A DNA stretch of 64,000 bases from Proteobacteria bacterium SG_bin6. GTDB taxonomy: Bacteria > Pseudomonadota > Alphaproteobacteria > Sphingomonadales > Sphingomonadaceae. The stretch spans positions 1 to 64,000 of the forward strand of contig LWDJ01000035.1 of NCBI GenBank assembly GCA_002083435.1, read 5' to 3'. This document shows, in pieces, positions 50,000 to 58,463 of the stretch. Each line of letters opens with the position of its first letter. The first letter of the stretch is position 1. The notes below the pieces were generated by a model. It searched no databases and had not been told where the DNA came from. It was given only the letters and a program-made list of their open reading frames with translations. Position numbers and translations under genes: made by a program.

Positions 50000-52090
50000 C
50001 TATCCCCGCGCCTTCGCCAGCGCGCGATATTTGTGGAGCAGCGGCTCGGTATAGCCATTGGGCTGCGCCGCGCCCTCGAACACCAGCGCGCGGGCGGCCT
50101 GGTACGCCAACCCTTCAGGATCGCCCGCCATCGGCCGGTAAAGCGGATCACCGGCGTTCTGCGCATCGACCTTCGCCGCCATCCGCGCGAAGGCGGCGTC
50201 GACCTGCTCGGCCGTACACACACCATGCTTCAGCCAATTGGCGATGTGCTGCGAGGAGATGCGCAGCGTCGCGCGGTCCTCCATCAGGCCGATGTCGTTG
50301 ATGTCTGGCACTTTCGAACAGCCAATGCCTTGGTCGATCCAGCGCACGACATAGCCGAGAATGCCTTGCGCGTTGTTGTCCAGCTCGCGCTCCACTTCCT
50401 CCGGCGTCCAGTTGCGCCCGCCCGCGAAGGGCACGCTCAACAGCTTGGCGAGCGGCGGTACCGCCTCGCCGGCGATCTCGCGCTGGCGGGCGAAGACATC
50501 GACCTGATGGTAATGGAGCGCGTGGAGCGTCGCGGCGGTCGGCGAGGGCACCCAGGCGGTGTTGGCGCCCGCCATCGGGTGGCCGATCTTCTGCGCGACC
50601 ATGTCCGCCATCCGATCGGGCGCGGCCCACATGCCCTTGCCGATCTGCGCCCGGCCGGACAAGCCGCAGGCGAGGCCGACGCGGACGTTGCGATCCTCAT
50701 AAGCGCTGATCCAGTCGCTCGCCTTCATCGCCGCCTTGGGGATCACAGGCCCGCCCGCCATCGCGGTGTGGATCTCGTCCCCGGTGCGATCGAGGAAGCC
50801 GGTGTTGATGAAGACGATCCGGCCCTTCACCGCCTCGATACACGCGGAGAGATTGGCCGAGGTCCGCCGCTCCTCGTCCATCACCCCCACTTTCACCGTG
50901 TGGCGGGCCAGGCCGAGCAGATCTTCCACCGCGTCGAACAGCCGGTTGGTGAAGCCGCATTCCTCCGGCCCGTGCATCTTGGGTTTGACGATATAGACGC
51001 TGCCCGTCCGGCTGTTGCGATAGCGCCCCAGCCCGCGCAGATCGTGGAGCGCGATGGTCGAGGTGACGATCGCGTCAAGAATGCCCTCGGGCGCCTCGCC
51101 GCCGCCGGGGAGCTTGACGGCGGGAGTCGTCATCAGATGGCCGACATTGCGGACGAACAGCAGTGCGCGGCCGGGGAGCGTGAAGGCGGTGCCATCGGGC
51201 GCGGTGTAGGTCCGATCGGGGTTGAGCCGGCGGGTGAGCGGTTTGCCGCCCTTCTCGAACGTCTCCTCCAGATCGCCCCGCATCAGCCCCAGCCAATTGG
51301 CATAGGCGGCGACCTTGTCCTCGGCATCGACGGCGGCGACCGAATCCTCAAGGTCGCAGATCGTCGTCAGCGCGGATTCGAGGATGACGTTGGATATGCC
51401 TGCCGGGTCATTTTTGCCGATCGGATGATCGTAATCGATCCCCACTTCGATATGCAGGCCGTTGTGTTTGAAAAGATAGGATTGACCTGCCCTGCCTATC
51501 AATTGCGAACGATCGGTCAGAAAGACATCGATATCATCAGCGGTCGACAAGTCAGTCCAGCCATTGCAACCATCGAGCGGCACCGCCTGATCCAGAAACG
51601 CCTTCGCGGCCGCAATCACCTGCGCGCCGCGCTCGACATCATAGCCGCCGTACTTTGCCGCACCCGGCAACGCATCGGTGCCGTAGAGCGCGTCGTAAAG
51701 GCTTCCCCAGCGCGCATTGGCCGCGTTGAGAAGGAAGCGCGCGTTGAGGATCGGCACGACGAGCTGAGGCCCCGCCATCGTCGCGATTTCGGCATCGACA
51801 TTCTCGGTGCCGATTTTGAAGGGCGCAGGCTCGGGCACCAGATAGCCGATGCTCCGCAGAAACGCCTCGTCGACCGCGCCGCCCGCCGCGTAATGCGCAT
51901 CGATCGCCGCCTGTAGCGCGTCGCGCTTGGCGAGCAGCGCGGCGTTCTCGGGCGCGAACCGGGCGAAGATGTCGGCCACCCCCGCCCACCAGCCGGCGGG
52001 CGCGATGCCGAGCGGGGGCAGCACTTGCGCCTCGATGAAGTCAGCCAGCTCGGTGGCGACGCTCAGGCCGGCGCGATCGACAAAGGACAT
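50000..52090 (-). CDS. glcB: Malate synthase G
   Basis: Malate synthase G condenses glyoxylate and acetyl-CoA to malate, serving the glyoxylate cycle and glycolate use. The 696-residue single-chain product starts MSFVDRAGLSVATELADFIE after GGGAGG. It shows the G-isoform length and the core segments GRYRNSRTGSVYIVKPKMHGPEE, GVMDEERRTSANLSACIEA and FINTGFLDRTGDEIHTAM (shown as landmarks). No isocitrate lyase gene is in this window, unless the distant PEP-mutase-like protein at 57310 is counted, which it should not be. Confidence 0.95.
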   Translation of the reverse strand: MSFVDRAGLSVATELADFIEAQVLPPLGIAPAGWWAGVADIFARFAPENAALLAKRDALQAAIDAHYAAGGAVDEAFLRSIGYLVPEPAPFKIGTENVDAEIATMAGPQLVVPILNARFLLNAANARWGSLYDALYGTDALPGAAKYGGYDVERGAQVIAAAKAFLDQAVPLDGCNGWTDLSTADDIDVFLTDRSQLIGRAGQSYLFKHNGLHIEVGIDYDHPIGKNDPAGISNVILESALTTICDLEDSVAAVDAEDKVAAYANWLGLMRGDLEETFEKGGKPLTRRLNPDRTYTAPDGTAFTLPGRALLFVRNVGHLMTTPAVKLPGGGEAPEGILDAIVTSTIALHDLRGLGRYRNSRTGSVYIVKPKMHGPEECGFTNRLFDAVEDLLGLARHTVKVGVMDEERRTSANLSACIEAVKGRIVFINTGFLDRTGDEIHTAMAGGPVIPKAAMKASDWISAYEDRNVRVGLACGLSGRAQIGKGMWAAPDRMADMVAQKIGHPMAGANTAWVPSPTAATLHALHYHQVDVFARQREIAGEAVPPLAKLLSVPFAGGRNWTPEEVERELDNNAQGILGYVVRWIDQGIGCSKVPDINDIGLMEDRATLRISSQHIANWLKHGVCTAEQVDAAFARMAAKVDAQNAGDPLYRPMAGDPEGLAYQAARALVFEGAAQPNGYTEPLLHKYRALAKARG

Positions 52091-52172
52091 GATTCCTCCC
52101 TTTCGGTACTCGTAGAATGCGAAAACGCCCTGGGGAGGCTGGCCGCTGCTTAGCCGCCCGGGCGCGGGCGCA

Positions 52173-52616
52173 TCAACCCCGTTCGGGCTCGATCGCCGCC
52201 GCCGCCTCGATCCGGGCGAGCATCTCGGCGAAGCGCGCGAGTTCCCCGGCATCGAACCCGGCGAAGATGCGCGCCTCCAGCTCGAGCGCCTTGGGCGCGA
52301 CGCTTTCGTAGAGCGCCCGCCCTGCGGGCGTCAGCGACAGCAGATGCGCGCGCTGGTCCCCCGGATGCGCCGCGCGCGCCACCAGTCCGCGCTCCACCAG
52401 CGCGATCGCCGCGCGGCTCACCGTCACCTTGTCCATTTGCGTGCGCGCGCCGAGCGCCTGCTGGGTAAGTCCCGCGCCTTCCGCGATCACCGCGATCAGC
52501 CGCCACTGCGGGATGCTGAGGCCGAACAGCGCCTGATAGGCGGTCGCCACCGCCGCCGACACCCGGTTCGACGCGACCGACAGGCGATACGGCAGAAAGG
52601 CGTCAAGCTTCAGCAT
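52173..52616 (-). CDS. MarR-family regulator, likely of tyrosine catabolism
   Basis: The 147-residue winged-helix protein has SIPQWRLIAVIAEGAGLTQQ and the recognition helix region ALGARTQMDKVTVSRAAIALVERGLV, followed by HPGDQRAHLLSLTPAGRAL. It lies close to hppD and hmgA, whose upstream region carries a MarR-size dyad, so a role as the repressor of those genes is plausible. It overlaps the DUF1275 gene by 14 nt. Confidence 0.88.
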   Translation of the reverse strand: MLKLDAFLPYRLSVASNRVSAAVATAYQALFGLSIPQWRLIAVIAEGAGLTQQALGARTQMDKVTVSRAAIALVERGLVARAAHPGDQRAHLLSLTPAGRALYESVAPKALELEARIFAGFDAGELARFAEMLARIEAAAAIEPERG

Positions 52617-53244
52617 TGGGCAGCACCAGTTTGATCACGAGCAGCGCCAACGTCCAGAGCGCGGCGAGCCACAGCGCGTCGCTCCCCAGCCAGTGATGCG
52701 CGAGCGTCCCCAGCGTCGCGCCGCCGAGCAGGCCGAGCCACAGCAGCAGATGCGGCACCCAGCCCCACCGCGCCCCACCCGTCAGCGCGGCGGCGATCGC
52801 CTGGCCGATCTTCACCAAGCGCCCGGTCATATAGGTCAGCCCCAGCCGCACCTCGCCGGCTTCCTCGAAGAAGATGTTCTCCGCGCCCATCGCCAGCGCG
52901 ACCAGCGCGACCGCGACATCCGGCGCCCCCAGATCACCGAGCAGCGCGGCGAGCGCGAGCAAGGCACCCGTGAGCGCCAGGATCGCGCGGCGCTTGCCCG
53001 CCCCCGCCCAGCGCCCCACCAGCGCCCCGAGCACGACGCCGGCGACGAACATCGCGATCAGCAGCCCCGCGAGCAGCGCCGCGCGTTCCCCGGCGGCGAG
53101 CGCCGCGCCGAGCCGGGTCGAATTGCCGCTCATGAACGACACGAAGAAGCCGCCCGTCAGCACGAAGCCAATCGCATCGACAAACCCGGCGAGCAGTGAC
53201 AGCGCGACCGCGAGCGCCCGGTCGCGGCGGGACAGAGCGATCAC
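52603..53244 (-). CDS. YoaK/DUF1275 membrane protein
   Basis: The 213-residue protein has about six membrane helices and the DUF1275 pattern (LSLLAGFVDAIGFVLTGGFFVSFMSGNSTRLG near the N-terminus, given as a landmark, and LTYMTGRLVKIGQAIAAAL). The function of this family is unknown. It is divergent from hppD and upstream of, and overlapping, the MarR gene. Confidence 0.88.
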   Translation of the reverse strand: MIALSRRDRALAVALSLLAGFVDAIGFVLTGGFFVSFMSGNSTRLGAALAAGERAALLAGLLIAMFVAGVVLGALVGRWAGAGKRRAILALTGALLALAALLGDLGAPDVAVALVALAMGAENIFFEEAGEVRLGLTYMTGRLVKIGQAIAAALTGGARWGWVPHLLLWLGLLGGATLGTLAHHWLGSDALWLAALWTLALLVIKLVLPNAEA

Positions 53245-53307
53245 TCGAGGGCTTCCTGACGCATTCGCCCTTCACTGCCCGCTGGCACGGCCGGCTTCAA
53301 TCGACTA

Positions 53308-53329
53308 TATAGTTTCATCTGATACTTGT
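53308..53329. promoter_or_regulatory. Imperfect dyad in the hppD upstream region, MarR-type operator candidate
   Basis: TAGTTTCA and TGATACTT flank a 2-nt centre and match as inverted repeats at 6 of 8 positions. The dyad lies between the divergent DUF1275/MarR and hppD genes, 20 nt before the hppD ATG, within the only AT-rich stretch there. Its size fits a MarR-family site. Confidence 0.45.
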
Positions 53330-53348
53330 TTTTGGAGCGCTTCCCGCG

Positions 53349-54395
53349 ATGATCAGCCACGATAACCCGATGGGCCTGAACGGCTTCGCCTTCGTCGAAT
53401 TCACCCATCCCCAGCCCGAGGCGATGGCCGATCTGTTCGTGAAGCTGGGCTTCACCCATATCGCCACCCACCGCCAGCGCCCGATCCGCCATTACGCGCA
53501 GGGGACGATGAACTATCTGCTCAACATGGAGGCGAGCGGCCCGGTCGCGGCGTTCCGCGCCGAGCATGGCCCCTCGGCGAGCGCGATGGGCTTTTTCGTG
53601 GCGGATGCCCCCGCTGCCTTCGCCCGCGCGATCGAACGCGGCGCGACCGAAACCGCCGGCGTCTATGGCCTGCCCGCGATCGAGGGCATTGGCGGGGCGA
53701 CGCTCTATCTGGTGCAGGACGGCGGCGACTTTTTCGAGAGCGCGTTCGAGCCCGTTCCCGGCGCGACGCGCGACGCCAACGCGACCGGGCTGCACACGCT
53801 CGATCACCTGACGCACAATTTGAAGCGCGGGCGGATGGATTATTGGGCCGATTATTATGAGCGGCTCTTCAACTTCCGCCAGATCCGCTATTTCGACATC
53901 GAAGGCAAGGCGACCGGCCTGTTCAGCAAGGCGATGACCGCGCCCGACGACAAGATCCGCATCCCCTTGAACGAAAGCCAGGACGATCACTCGCAGATCG
54001 AGGAATTCATCAAGGATTATAAGGGCGAAGGCATCCAGCACCTCGCCATGGCGACCGACGACATCTTCGCGACCGTCGACCAGCTGCGCGCCAACGGCAT
54101 CAGGTTCCAGGACACGATCGACACCTATTTCGATCTGATCGACAAGCGCCTGCCCGGCCATGGCCATGACGTGGAGGAAATGCGCAAGCGCAAGATCCTG
54201 ATCGACGGCTCCCCGGAGACGGGGGGCGGGCTGCTGCTGCAGATCTTCACCGAAAATATGGTGGGGCCGATTTTCTTCGAGATCATCCAGCGCAAGGGCA
54301 ATGACGGCTTTGGCGAGGGCAATTTCAAGGCGCTGTTCGAGAGCATCGAGCTTGACCAGATCCGCCGCGGGGTGATCCCGGCGGGAGTGGAGTAA
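53349..54395 (+). CDS. hppD: 4-Hydroxyphenylpyruvate dioxygenase
   Basis: This non-haem Fe(II) enzyme converts 4-hydroxyphenylpyruvate to homogentisate. The 348-residue product has the two-fold vicinal-oxygen-chelate fold; iron ligands can be read in LHTLDHLTHN (His), GIQHLAM (His) and PIFFEIIQR (Glu). The C-terminal GFGEGNFKALFESIELDQIRRG is the typical HPPD tail. GGAG lies 12 nt before the start. It precedes hmgA, the next enzyme of the pathway, with a family C repeat between them. Confidence 0.96.
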   Translation: MISHDNPMGLNGFAFVEFTHPQPEAMADLFVKLGFTHIATHRQRPIRHYAQGTMNYLLNMEASGPVAAFRAEHGPSASAMGFFVADAPAAFARAIERGATETAGVYGLPAIEGIGGATLYLVQDGGDFFESAFEPVPGATRDANATGLHTLDHLTHNLKRGRMDYWADYYERLFNFRQIRYFDIEGKATGLFSKAMTAPDDKIRIPLNESQDDHSQIEEFIKDYKGEGIQHLAMATDDIFATVDQLRANGIRFQDTIDTYFDLIDKRLPGHGHDVEEMRKRKILIDGSPETGGGLLLQIFTENMVGPIFFEIIQRKGNDGFGEGNFKALFESIELDQIRRGVIPAGVE

Positions 54396-54418
54396 CGACG
54401 AACCGCCCGCTTCCCCCC

Positions 54419-54519
54419 CTTCCCCAGCGAAGGCCGGGGCCCAGTGGCGGGCGGGTCCGCTAATGGGGCGCCCCCTCCCCACCGGGCGGATACTGGACCC
54501 CGGCCTTCGCCGGGGAAGG
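54419..54519. repeat. Dispersed inverted repeat, family C
   Basis: Arms CTTCCCCAGCGAAGGCCGGGG... (54419-54445) and its inverted counterpart (54491-54519) are separated by about 45 nt. It is the same family as 18247-18346 and sits between hppD and hmgA. Confidence 0.7.
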
Positions 54520-54567
54520 CGGGATAGGGGCGTGCGCGTTTCCATTCGAGCCAGTGAGGTCGAGCAG

Positions 54568-55851
54568 ATGACCAACTACATGACCGGCTTCGGCGGCTAT
54601 TTCGAAACCGAGGCCGTCCCCGGCGCCCTCCCCATCGGGCGCAACTCGCCGCAAAAGCCGGCCTTCGGGCTTTATGCCGAGCAGCTTTCCGGCAGCGCCT
54701 TCACCGCGCCCCGGCACGAGAATCGCCGCTCCTGGCTCTACCGCCTGCGCCCCTCCGCCGCGCACCCGGCCTTCACCCGCTATGCGGGCGCCCCGCACTT
54801 CGCCACGCCCGCGGCGCCGGGGCCGCACGCGCCCAACCGGCTGCGCTGGGGGCCGCTTGACATCCTGCTCGAGGCCGATTGGCTCGACAGCCTGACGACG
54901 ATGCTCACCGCCGGCGAGGGAGCGGCGGCGCAGTCGGGCGTCGCGCTCCACCTCTACCGCGCGGGGCGCGACATGGCCGCGCGCACCTTCGTCTCGGCCG
55001 ATAGCGAGCTGCTGATCCTGCCAGAGCAGGGCCGGCTCATCCTGCTGACCGAGCTTGGCCGGATCGAGGTGGCGCCCGGCCATATGGCGCTTATCCCGCG
55101 CGGGGTGCGCTTCCGAGTGACTTTGCCCGATGGCCAAGCGCGCGGCTATGTGGCGGAGAATTTCGGCCAGCCCTTCCGCCTGCCCGAACTCGGGCCGATC
55201 GGCGCCAACGGCCTAGCCAACCCGCGCGATTTCGAGGTGCCGATCGCCTGGTACGAAGATGTCGAGGGCGATTTCGAGCTGGTGCAGAAATATCAGGGCG
55301 CGCTGTGGCGCACCGATCTGGGCCGCTCGCCGCTTGATGTTGTCGCGTGGCACGGCAATCTCGCGCCGTGCCGCTATGATCTGGCGCGGTTCAACACGAT
55401 CGGCACGGTGAGCTTCGATCATCCCGACCCCTCGATCTTCACCGTGCTCACCTCGCCCAGCGAGGTGGCGGGCACCGCCAACGCCGATTTCGTGATCTTC
55501 CCGCCGCGCTGGATGGTGGCGGAAGACACGTTCCGCCCGCCCTGGTTCCACCGCAACGTGATGTCGGAGGCGATGGGGCTGATCCACGGCGCCTATGACG
55601 CGAAGCAGGGCGGGTTCGTCCCCGGCGCGCTTTCGCTCCACAACCAGATGGCGGGGCACGGGCCGGACGTGGCGAGCTGGCAGGGCGCGAGCGAGGCCGA
55701 GCTGAAGCCGCACAAGATCGACAACACGCTCGCCTTCATGCTCGAAAGCCGCTGGGTCTATCGCCCCACCGCTTTCGCGGCGGCAAGCGGCGCGCTGGAC
55801 GAGGATTATGACGCGGTGTGGCAGGGTTTCCCCAAGGCGCGGGTGCCGTAA
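54568..55851 (+). CDS. hmgA: Homogentisate 1,2-dioxygenase
   Basis: HmgA opens the ring of homogentisate to maleylacetoacetate. The 427-residue protein starts MTNYMTGFGGYFETEAVPGA and shows NRRSWLYRLRPSAAHPAF, then the C-terminal iron site PWFHRNVMSEAMGLIHG (His and Glu ligands) and SLHNQMAGHGPD (His). These residues match the cupin-type Fe(II) site. Maleylacetoacetate isomerase and fumarylacetoacetase are not recognised nearby; the GST at 36317 is too distant to assign to the pathway. Confidence 0.96.
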   Translation: MTNYMTGFGGYFETEAVPGALPIGRNSPQKPAFGLYAEQLSGSAFTAPRHENRRSWLYRLRPSAAHPAFTRYAGAPHFATPAAPGPHAPNRLRWGPLDILLEADWLDSLTTMLTAGEGAAAQSGVALHLYRAGRDMAARTFVSADSELLILPEQGRLILLTELGRIEVAPGHMALIPRGVRFRVTLPDGQARGYVAENFGQPFRLPELGPIGANGLANPRDFEVPIAWYEDVEGDFELVQKYQGALWRTDLGRSPLDVVAWHGNLAPCRYDLARFNTIGTVSFDHPDPSIFTVLTSPSEVAGTANADFVIFPPRWMVAEDTFRPPWFHRNVMSEAMGLIHGAYDAKQGGFVPGALSLHNQMAGHGPDVASWQGASEAELKPHKIDNTLAFMLESRWVYRPTAFAAASGALDEDYDAVWQGFPKARVP

Positions 55852-55870
55852 GCCCCCGCCTTCCCGCGCC

Positions 55871-55948
55871 GCCCCCGGTCTTGAGCCGGGGCCCCGCTGC
55901 TTCTTCTGGCGCGAGGCAGCGAGGCCCCGGCTCGGGGGCCGGGGTGAC
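55871..55948. repeat. Dispersed bipartite palindrome, family A
   Basis: Halves at 55871-55900 (…GGTCTTGAGCCGGGGCCCCGCT) and 55916-55948 (…GGGGTGAC) form an inverted pair. It lies between hmgA and the YqcI/YcgG gene. Confidence 0.7.
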
Positions 55949-56038
55949 GGCGCTCTTCGGAACAAGCAAGCCCCCCACGGAACCCCGCCCCCGCCCCCCT
56001 CGTTCATCCGGCAACCGAGATCAACGAAGAGGTTATCG

Positions 56039-56722
56039 ATGTTCCCGTGGCAGCACGCGGCGCAAGAAGCGCTGCAGGCCCGGCTATTCGCGCATGTGGA
56101 GGATCGCGCCTTCCCCTGCGTCGGCGCCAAGGCGGCGCTTGCGCGCGGCACGCTGCAAGTCCTCGCGGCGGACAGTATCGCCAGCGCCTGGGACGATCTG
56201 CGCATCCACGACGCACTGCTGCGCTTCACCCAGGCCTATCGCGACGATCCCGGGCTGTTCCGCAGCTTCGCCGTGATCTTCGAGGGACCGGACGCTCTGA
56301 GCGAAGCCGATTTCGAGGCGGCCTTGTGGACCCGGGTGCAGTCCCTGTCCGACAAGGATGTCTGGCGCGGCCAGGAATATGATCCGCGCGTCTCCAGCGA
56401 TCCCGCCAATCCGCATTTCTCGCTGAGCTTCGGCGGCGAGGCGTTCTTCATTGTCGGCCTCCACCCCAATGCCAGCCGCCCCGCGCGGCGGTTCGATCGG
56501 CCGACGATGGTGTTCAACCTGCACGATCAGTTCGAGCGGCTGCGCGCCGAGGGGCGTTACGAGGGGATGCGCGAGAAGATCCTGTCGCGCGACGAGGCGC
56601 TCGCCGGATCGCGCAACCCGATGCTCGCACGCCACGGCGAGATGAGCGAGGCGCGGCAATATTCAGGGCGCGCGGTGGGCAAGGATTGGGCCTGCCCGTT
56701 CAGCTATGCCGGCGATGAATGA
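56039..56722 (+). CDS. YqcI/YcgG-family protein (GntA-like haem-dependent N-hydroxylase family)
   Basis: The 227-residue protein shows the YqcI/YcgG pattern: FPCVGAKAALARGTL, the central WRGQEYDPRVSSDPANPHFSLSFGGEAFF region (landmark), FFIVGLHPNASRPARRFDRP, and the C-terminal RQYSGRAVGKDWACPFSY. One family member, GntA of guanitoxin biosynthesis, N-hydroxylates a guanidino compound using haem (established knowledge); this protein's substrate is not known. Its stop overlaps the DUF1989 gene, so the two are co-translated. A weak ribosome-binding site precedes the ATG. Confidence 0.85.
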   Translation: MFPWQHAAQEALQARLFAHVEDRAFPCVGAKAALARGTLQVLAADSIASAWDDLRIHDALLRFTQAYRDDPGLFRSFAVIFEGPDALSEADFEAALWTRVQSLSDKDVWRGQEYDPRVSSDPANPHFSLSFGGEAFFIVGLHPNASRPARRFDRPTMVFNLHDQFERLRAEGRYEGMREKILSRDEALAGSRNPMLARHGEMSEARQYSGRAVGKDWACPFSYAGDE

Positions 56723-57296
56723 GATTCCGCCGCGCTCGGGCACCGCGTTCCGCCTCAGCGCGGGCGAGACGCTCACTGTCATCGACCCGCGCGGACAGCA
56801 GGTCGCCGATCTGCTCGCCTTCAACGCCGACGATCCGCGCGAGGTGATCAGCTCGGGCCGCACGCTCGACTATGCCGAGACGATCAGGCTGACGACGGGG
56901 CACAAGCTCTATTCCAACCGCAGCCGGGTGATGCTGGAGATCGTCGACGATACGGTCGGCATCCACGACTTTCTGCTGACCCCGTGCAGCCATGAGACGT
57001 TCGACCATTTCTACCCGGAGATGCCGCGCCATCGCGGTTGTTTCGGCAACCTTGCAGAGGCGCTCGCGCCCTATGGCGTCGCGCCGGACATGATCCCCGT
57101 CGCGTTCAACTGCTTCATGAACGTACCCGTTGCCGCCGATGGCCGGCTGCAGGTGCTGCCGCCCGTCAGCAAGCCCGGCGACCAGGTGCGCTTCGTGGCG
57201 CGGATGAACCTGATCGTCGGCCTCACCGCTTGTTCGGCGCCGGCGAGCAATGGCGGCACGTTCAAGCCGATCGGCTACCGGATCGACGCGGCCTGA
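56706..57296 (+). CDS. DUF1989 / urea-carboxylase-associated family protein
   Basis: The 196-residue product has the DUF1989 core: IPPRSGTAFRLSAGETLTVIDP, QQVADLLAFNADD, the metal-type Cys/His cluster PCSHETFDHFYPEMPRHRGC, and NCFMNVPVA. The family associates with urea carboxylase and guanidine degradation loci. It overlaps the preceding YqcI/YcgG gene; ATG 56706 or 56715 may be the start, neither having a ribosome-binding site, as expected for coupling. Confidence 0.87.
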   Translation: MPAMNEIPPRSGTAFRLSAGETLTVIDPRGQQVADLLAFNADDPREVISSGRTLDYAETIRLTTGHKLYSNRSRVMLEIVDDTVGIHDFLLTPCSHETFDHFYPEMPRHRGCFGNLAEALAPYGVAPDMIPVAFNCFMNVPVAADGRLQVLPPVSKPGDQVRFVARMNLIVGLTACSAPASNGGTFKPIGYRIDAA

Positions 57297-57309
57297 CCGC
57301 CAGCGCGCG

Positions 57310-58056
57310 TCAGCCCAAGGCCGCCCGCGCCGCCTCCTCCAGCTGCTTGATCACGGCGCGGTACGGGAAGGGGCCGTGGCTGATCCGCGCGACGCCCACC
57401 CCGGCAAGCGCGGCGCGGTTCGGCCCACCCGGCACCGCCATCACGTTAACCGGCAGCGGCGTCTTGGCGCAGAGCCGTTCGAGCAGATCGAGCTTGAGCA
57501 GCCCCGGCACGAACATCCCGCTCGCGCCCGCCTCGGCATAGGCGTGCGCGCGATCCAGTGCTTCGCTCACCCGGCCGCTGTCATGGGCCTCGGGCGGAAT
57601 TTTCAGGAAGATGTCGGTGCGGGCGTTGATGAAGAAGCCGGCGCCGGTGCCCGCGCGCGCGGCGGCGATGCGCGCCTGCTGCTCGGCCAGCGGGTAGAGC
57701 CCCTCGCCGCCGATCACCTGATCCTCGAAATTGGCGCCGATCGCCCCGGTCGCCGCGAGCCGGGCGAAATTGTCGCGCACCCGCTCGGGGGCCGCCGCAT
57801 AGCCGCCCTCGAAATCGATCGTCACCGGCAGTGCCACCGCGCGCACGATCCGCTCGGCATTGGCAAGCGCGGCGTCGAGCGGCACGCCCTCGGCATCGCC
57901 ATAGCCATGCGCCGCGCCCACCGACCAGCTGCCGGTCGCGATCGCCACCGCGCCCCCGCGCGCGACCGCCTGGGCGCTGCCGGCATCCCAGGCGTTGAAC
58001 AGGATCACGGGGTTGCCGGGCCGGTGCAGCGCGGCGAAAGTGGCGTGTTTATCCAT
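57310..58056 (-). CDS. Isocitrate lyase / PEP-mutase superfamily protein
   Basis: The 248-residue barrel enzyme starts MDKHATFAALHRPGNPVILF after a GGAG. It has IATGSWSVGAAHGYGD, TIDFEGGYAAAPERVR, and the metal-binding EDQ of NFEDQVIGGEG. The ICL KKCGH motif is absent, so it belongs to the PEP-mutase/carboxyphosphonoenolpyruvate type; the reaction (C-C or C-P bond cleavage) cannot be assigned. It is 24 nt after the SMR gene and probably shares its transcript. It is convergent with DUF1989. Confidence 0.85.
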   Translation of the reverse strand: MDKHATFAALHRPGNPVILFNAWDAGSAQAVARGGAVAIATGSWSVGAAHGYGDAEGVPLDAALANAERIVRAVALPVTIDFEGGYAAAPERVRDNFARLAATGAIGANFEDQVIGGEGLYPLAEQQARIAAARAGTGAGFFINARTDIFLKIPPEAHDSGRVSEALDRAHAYAEAGASGMFVPGLLKLDLLERLCAKTPLPVNVMAVPGGPNRAALAGVGVARISHGPFPYRAVIKQLEEAARAALG

Positions 58057-58079
58057 CAATCGAGCTCCGTTCGGGTCGA

Positions 58080-58400
58080 TCAACTTTCGGTCGAAATCTT
58101 CAGCAGGACAAGCCCGGCGACGATCATCGCGGCGGCGAACAGCCGCAACGGGCTCGCCGATTCGCCGAGCGCGACGATGCCGAGCACGAACGCCCCGATC
58201 GCGCCGATCCCGGTCCAGACGGTGTAGGCGGTGCCGAGTGGCAGGCTGCGCATCGCCGTGCTCAACAGCGCGAAGCTGCCGCCCATCGCGATTAGCGTGA
58301 TCGCCGAGGGCCAGGGCCGGGTGAAGCCGGCGGACAGCTTCATGTAATAAGACCAGACGACTTCGAGCAGCCCGGCGATGAGCAGGATCAGCCAGGGCAT
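58080..58400 (-). CDS. SMR-family guanidinium exporter (SugE/Gdx type)
   Basis: The 106-residue four-helix protein closely matches the SugE/Gdx pattern: WLILLIAGLLEVVWSYYMK with the transport Glu, SLPLGTAYTVWTGIGAIGAFVLG, and LGESASPLRLFAAAMIVAGLVLLK. Members of this branch export guanidinium (established for SugE/Gdx) rather than bulky quaternary cations. No guanidine riboswitch fold was found upstream. The start ATG at 58400 is preceded by TTG. It is upstream of the PEP-mutase-like gene. Confidence 0.88.
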   Translation of the reverse strand: MPWLILLIAGLLEVVWSYYMKLSAGFTRPWPSAITLIAMGGSFALLSTAMRSLPLGTAYTVWTGIGAIGAFVLGIVALGESASPLRLFAAAMIVAGLVLLKISTES

Positions 58401-58425
58401 CAAGAACCTCTCCAGCTAGCCGGCT

Positions 58426-58453
58426 AAAATCCTCCCCGCCTGCGGGGAGGATT
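58426..58453 (-). terminator. Intrinsic terminator of the LytTR operon
   Basis: On the minus strand a 10-12-bp stem AATCCTCCCC/GGGGAGGATT with a short GC-rich loop is followed by TTTT. It lies just after the LytTR gene stop (58464). Confidence 0.65.
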
Positions 58454-58463
58454 GGGGCTGAAC

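Noticed and set aside
50000..58056. A glyoxylate cycle pair of glcB and the isocitrate-lyase-superfamily gene
   Set aside because: The protein at 57310 lacks the KKCGH motif of isocitrate lyase and is half its length, so it is not AceA.
58401..58463. Guanidine riboswitch before the SugE/Gdx gene
   Set aside because: The 60-nt gap contains only the LytTR terminator; no ACGR-loop hairpin pair or other guanidine aptamer pattern is visible.
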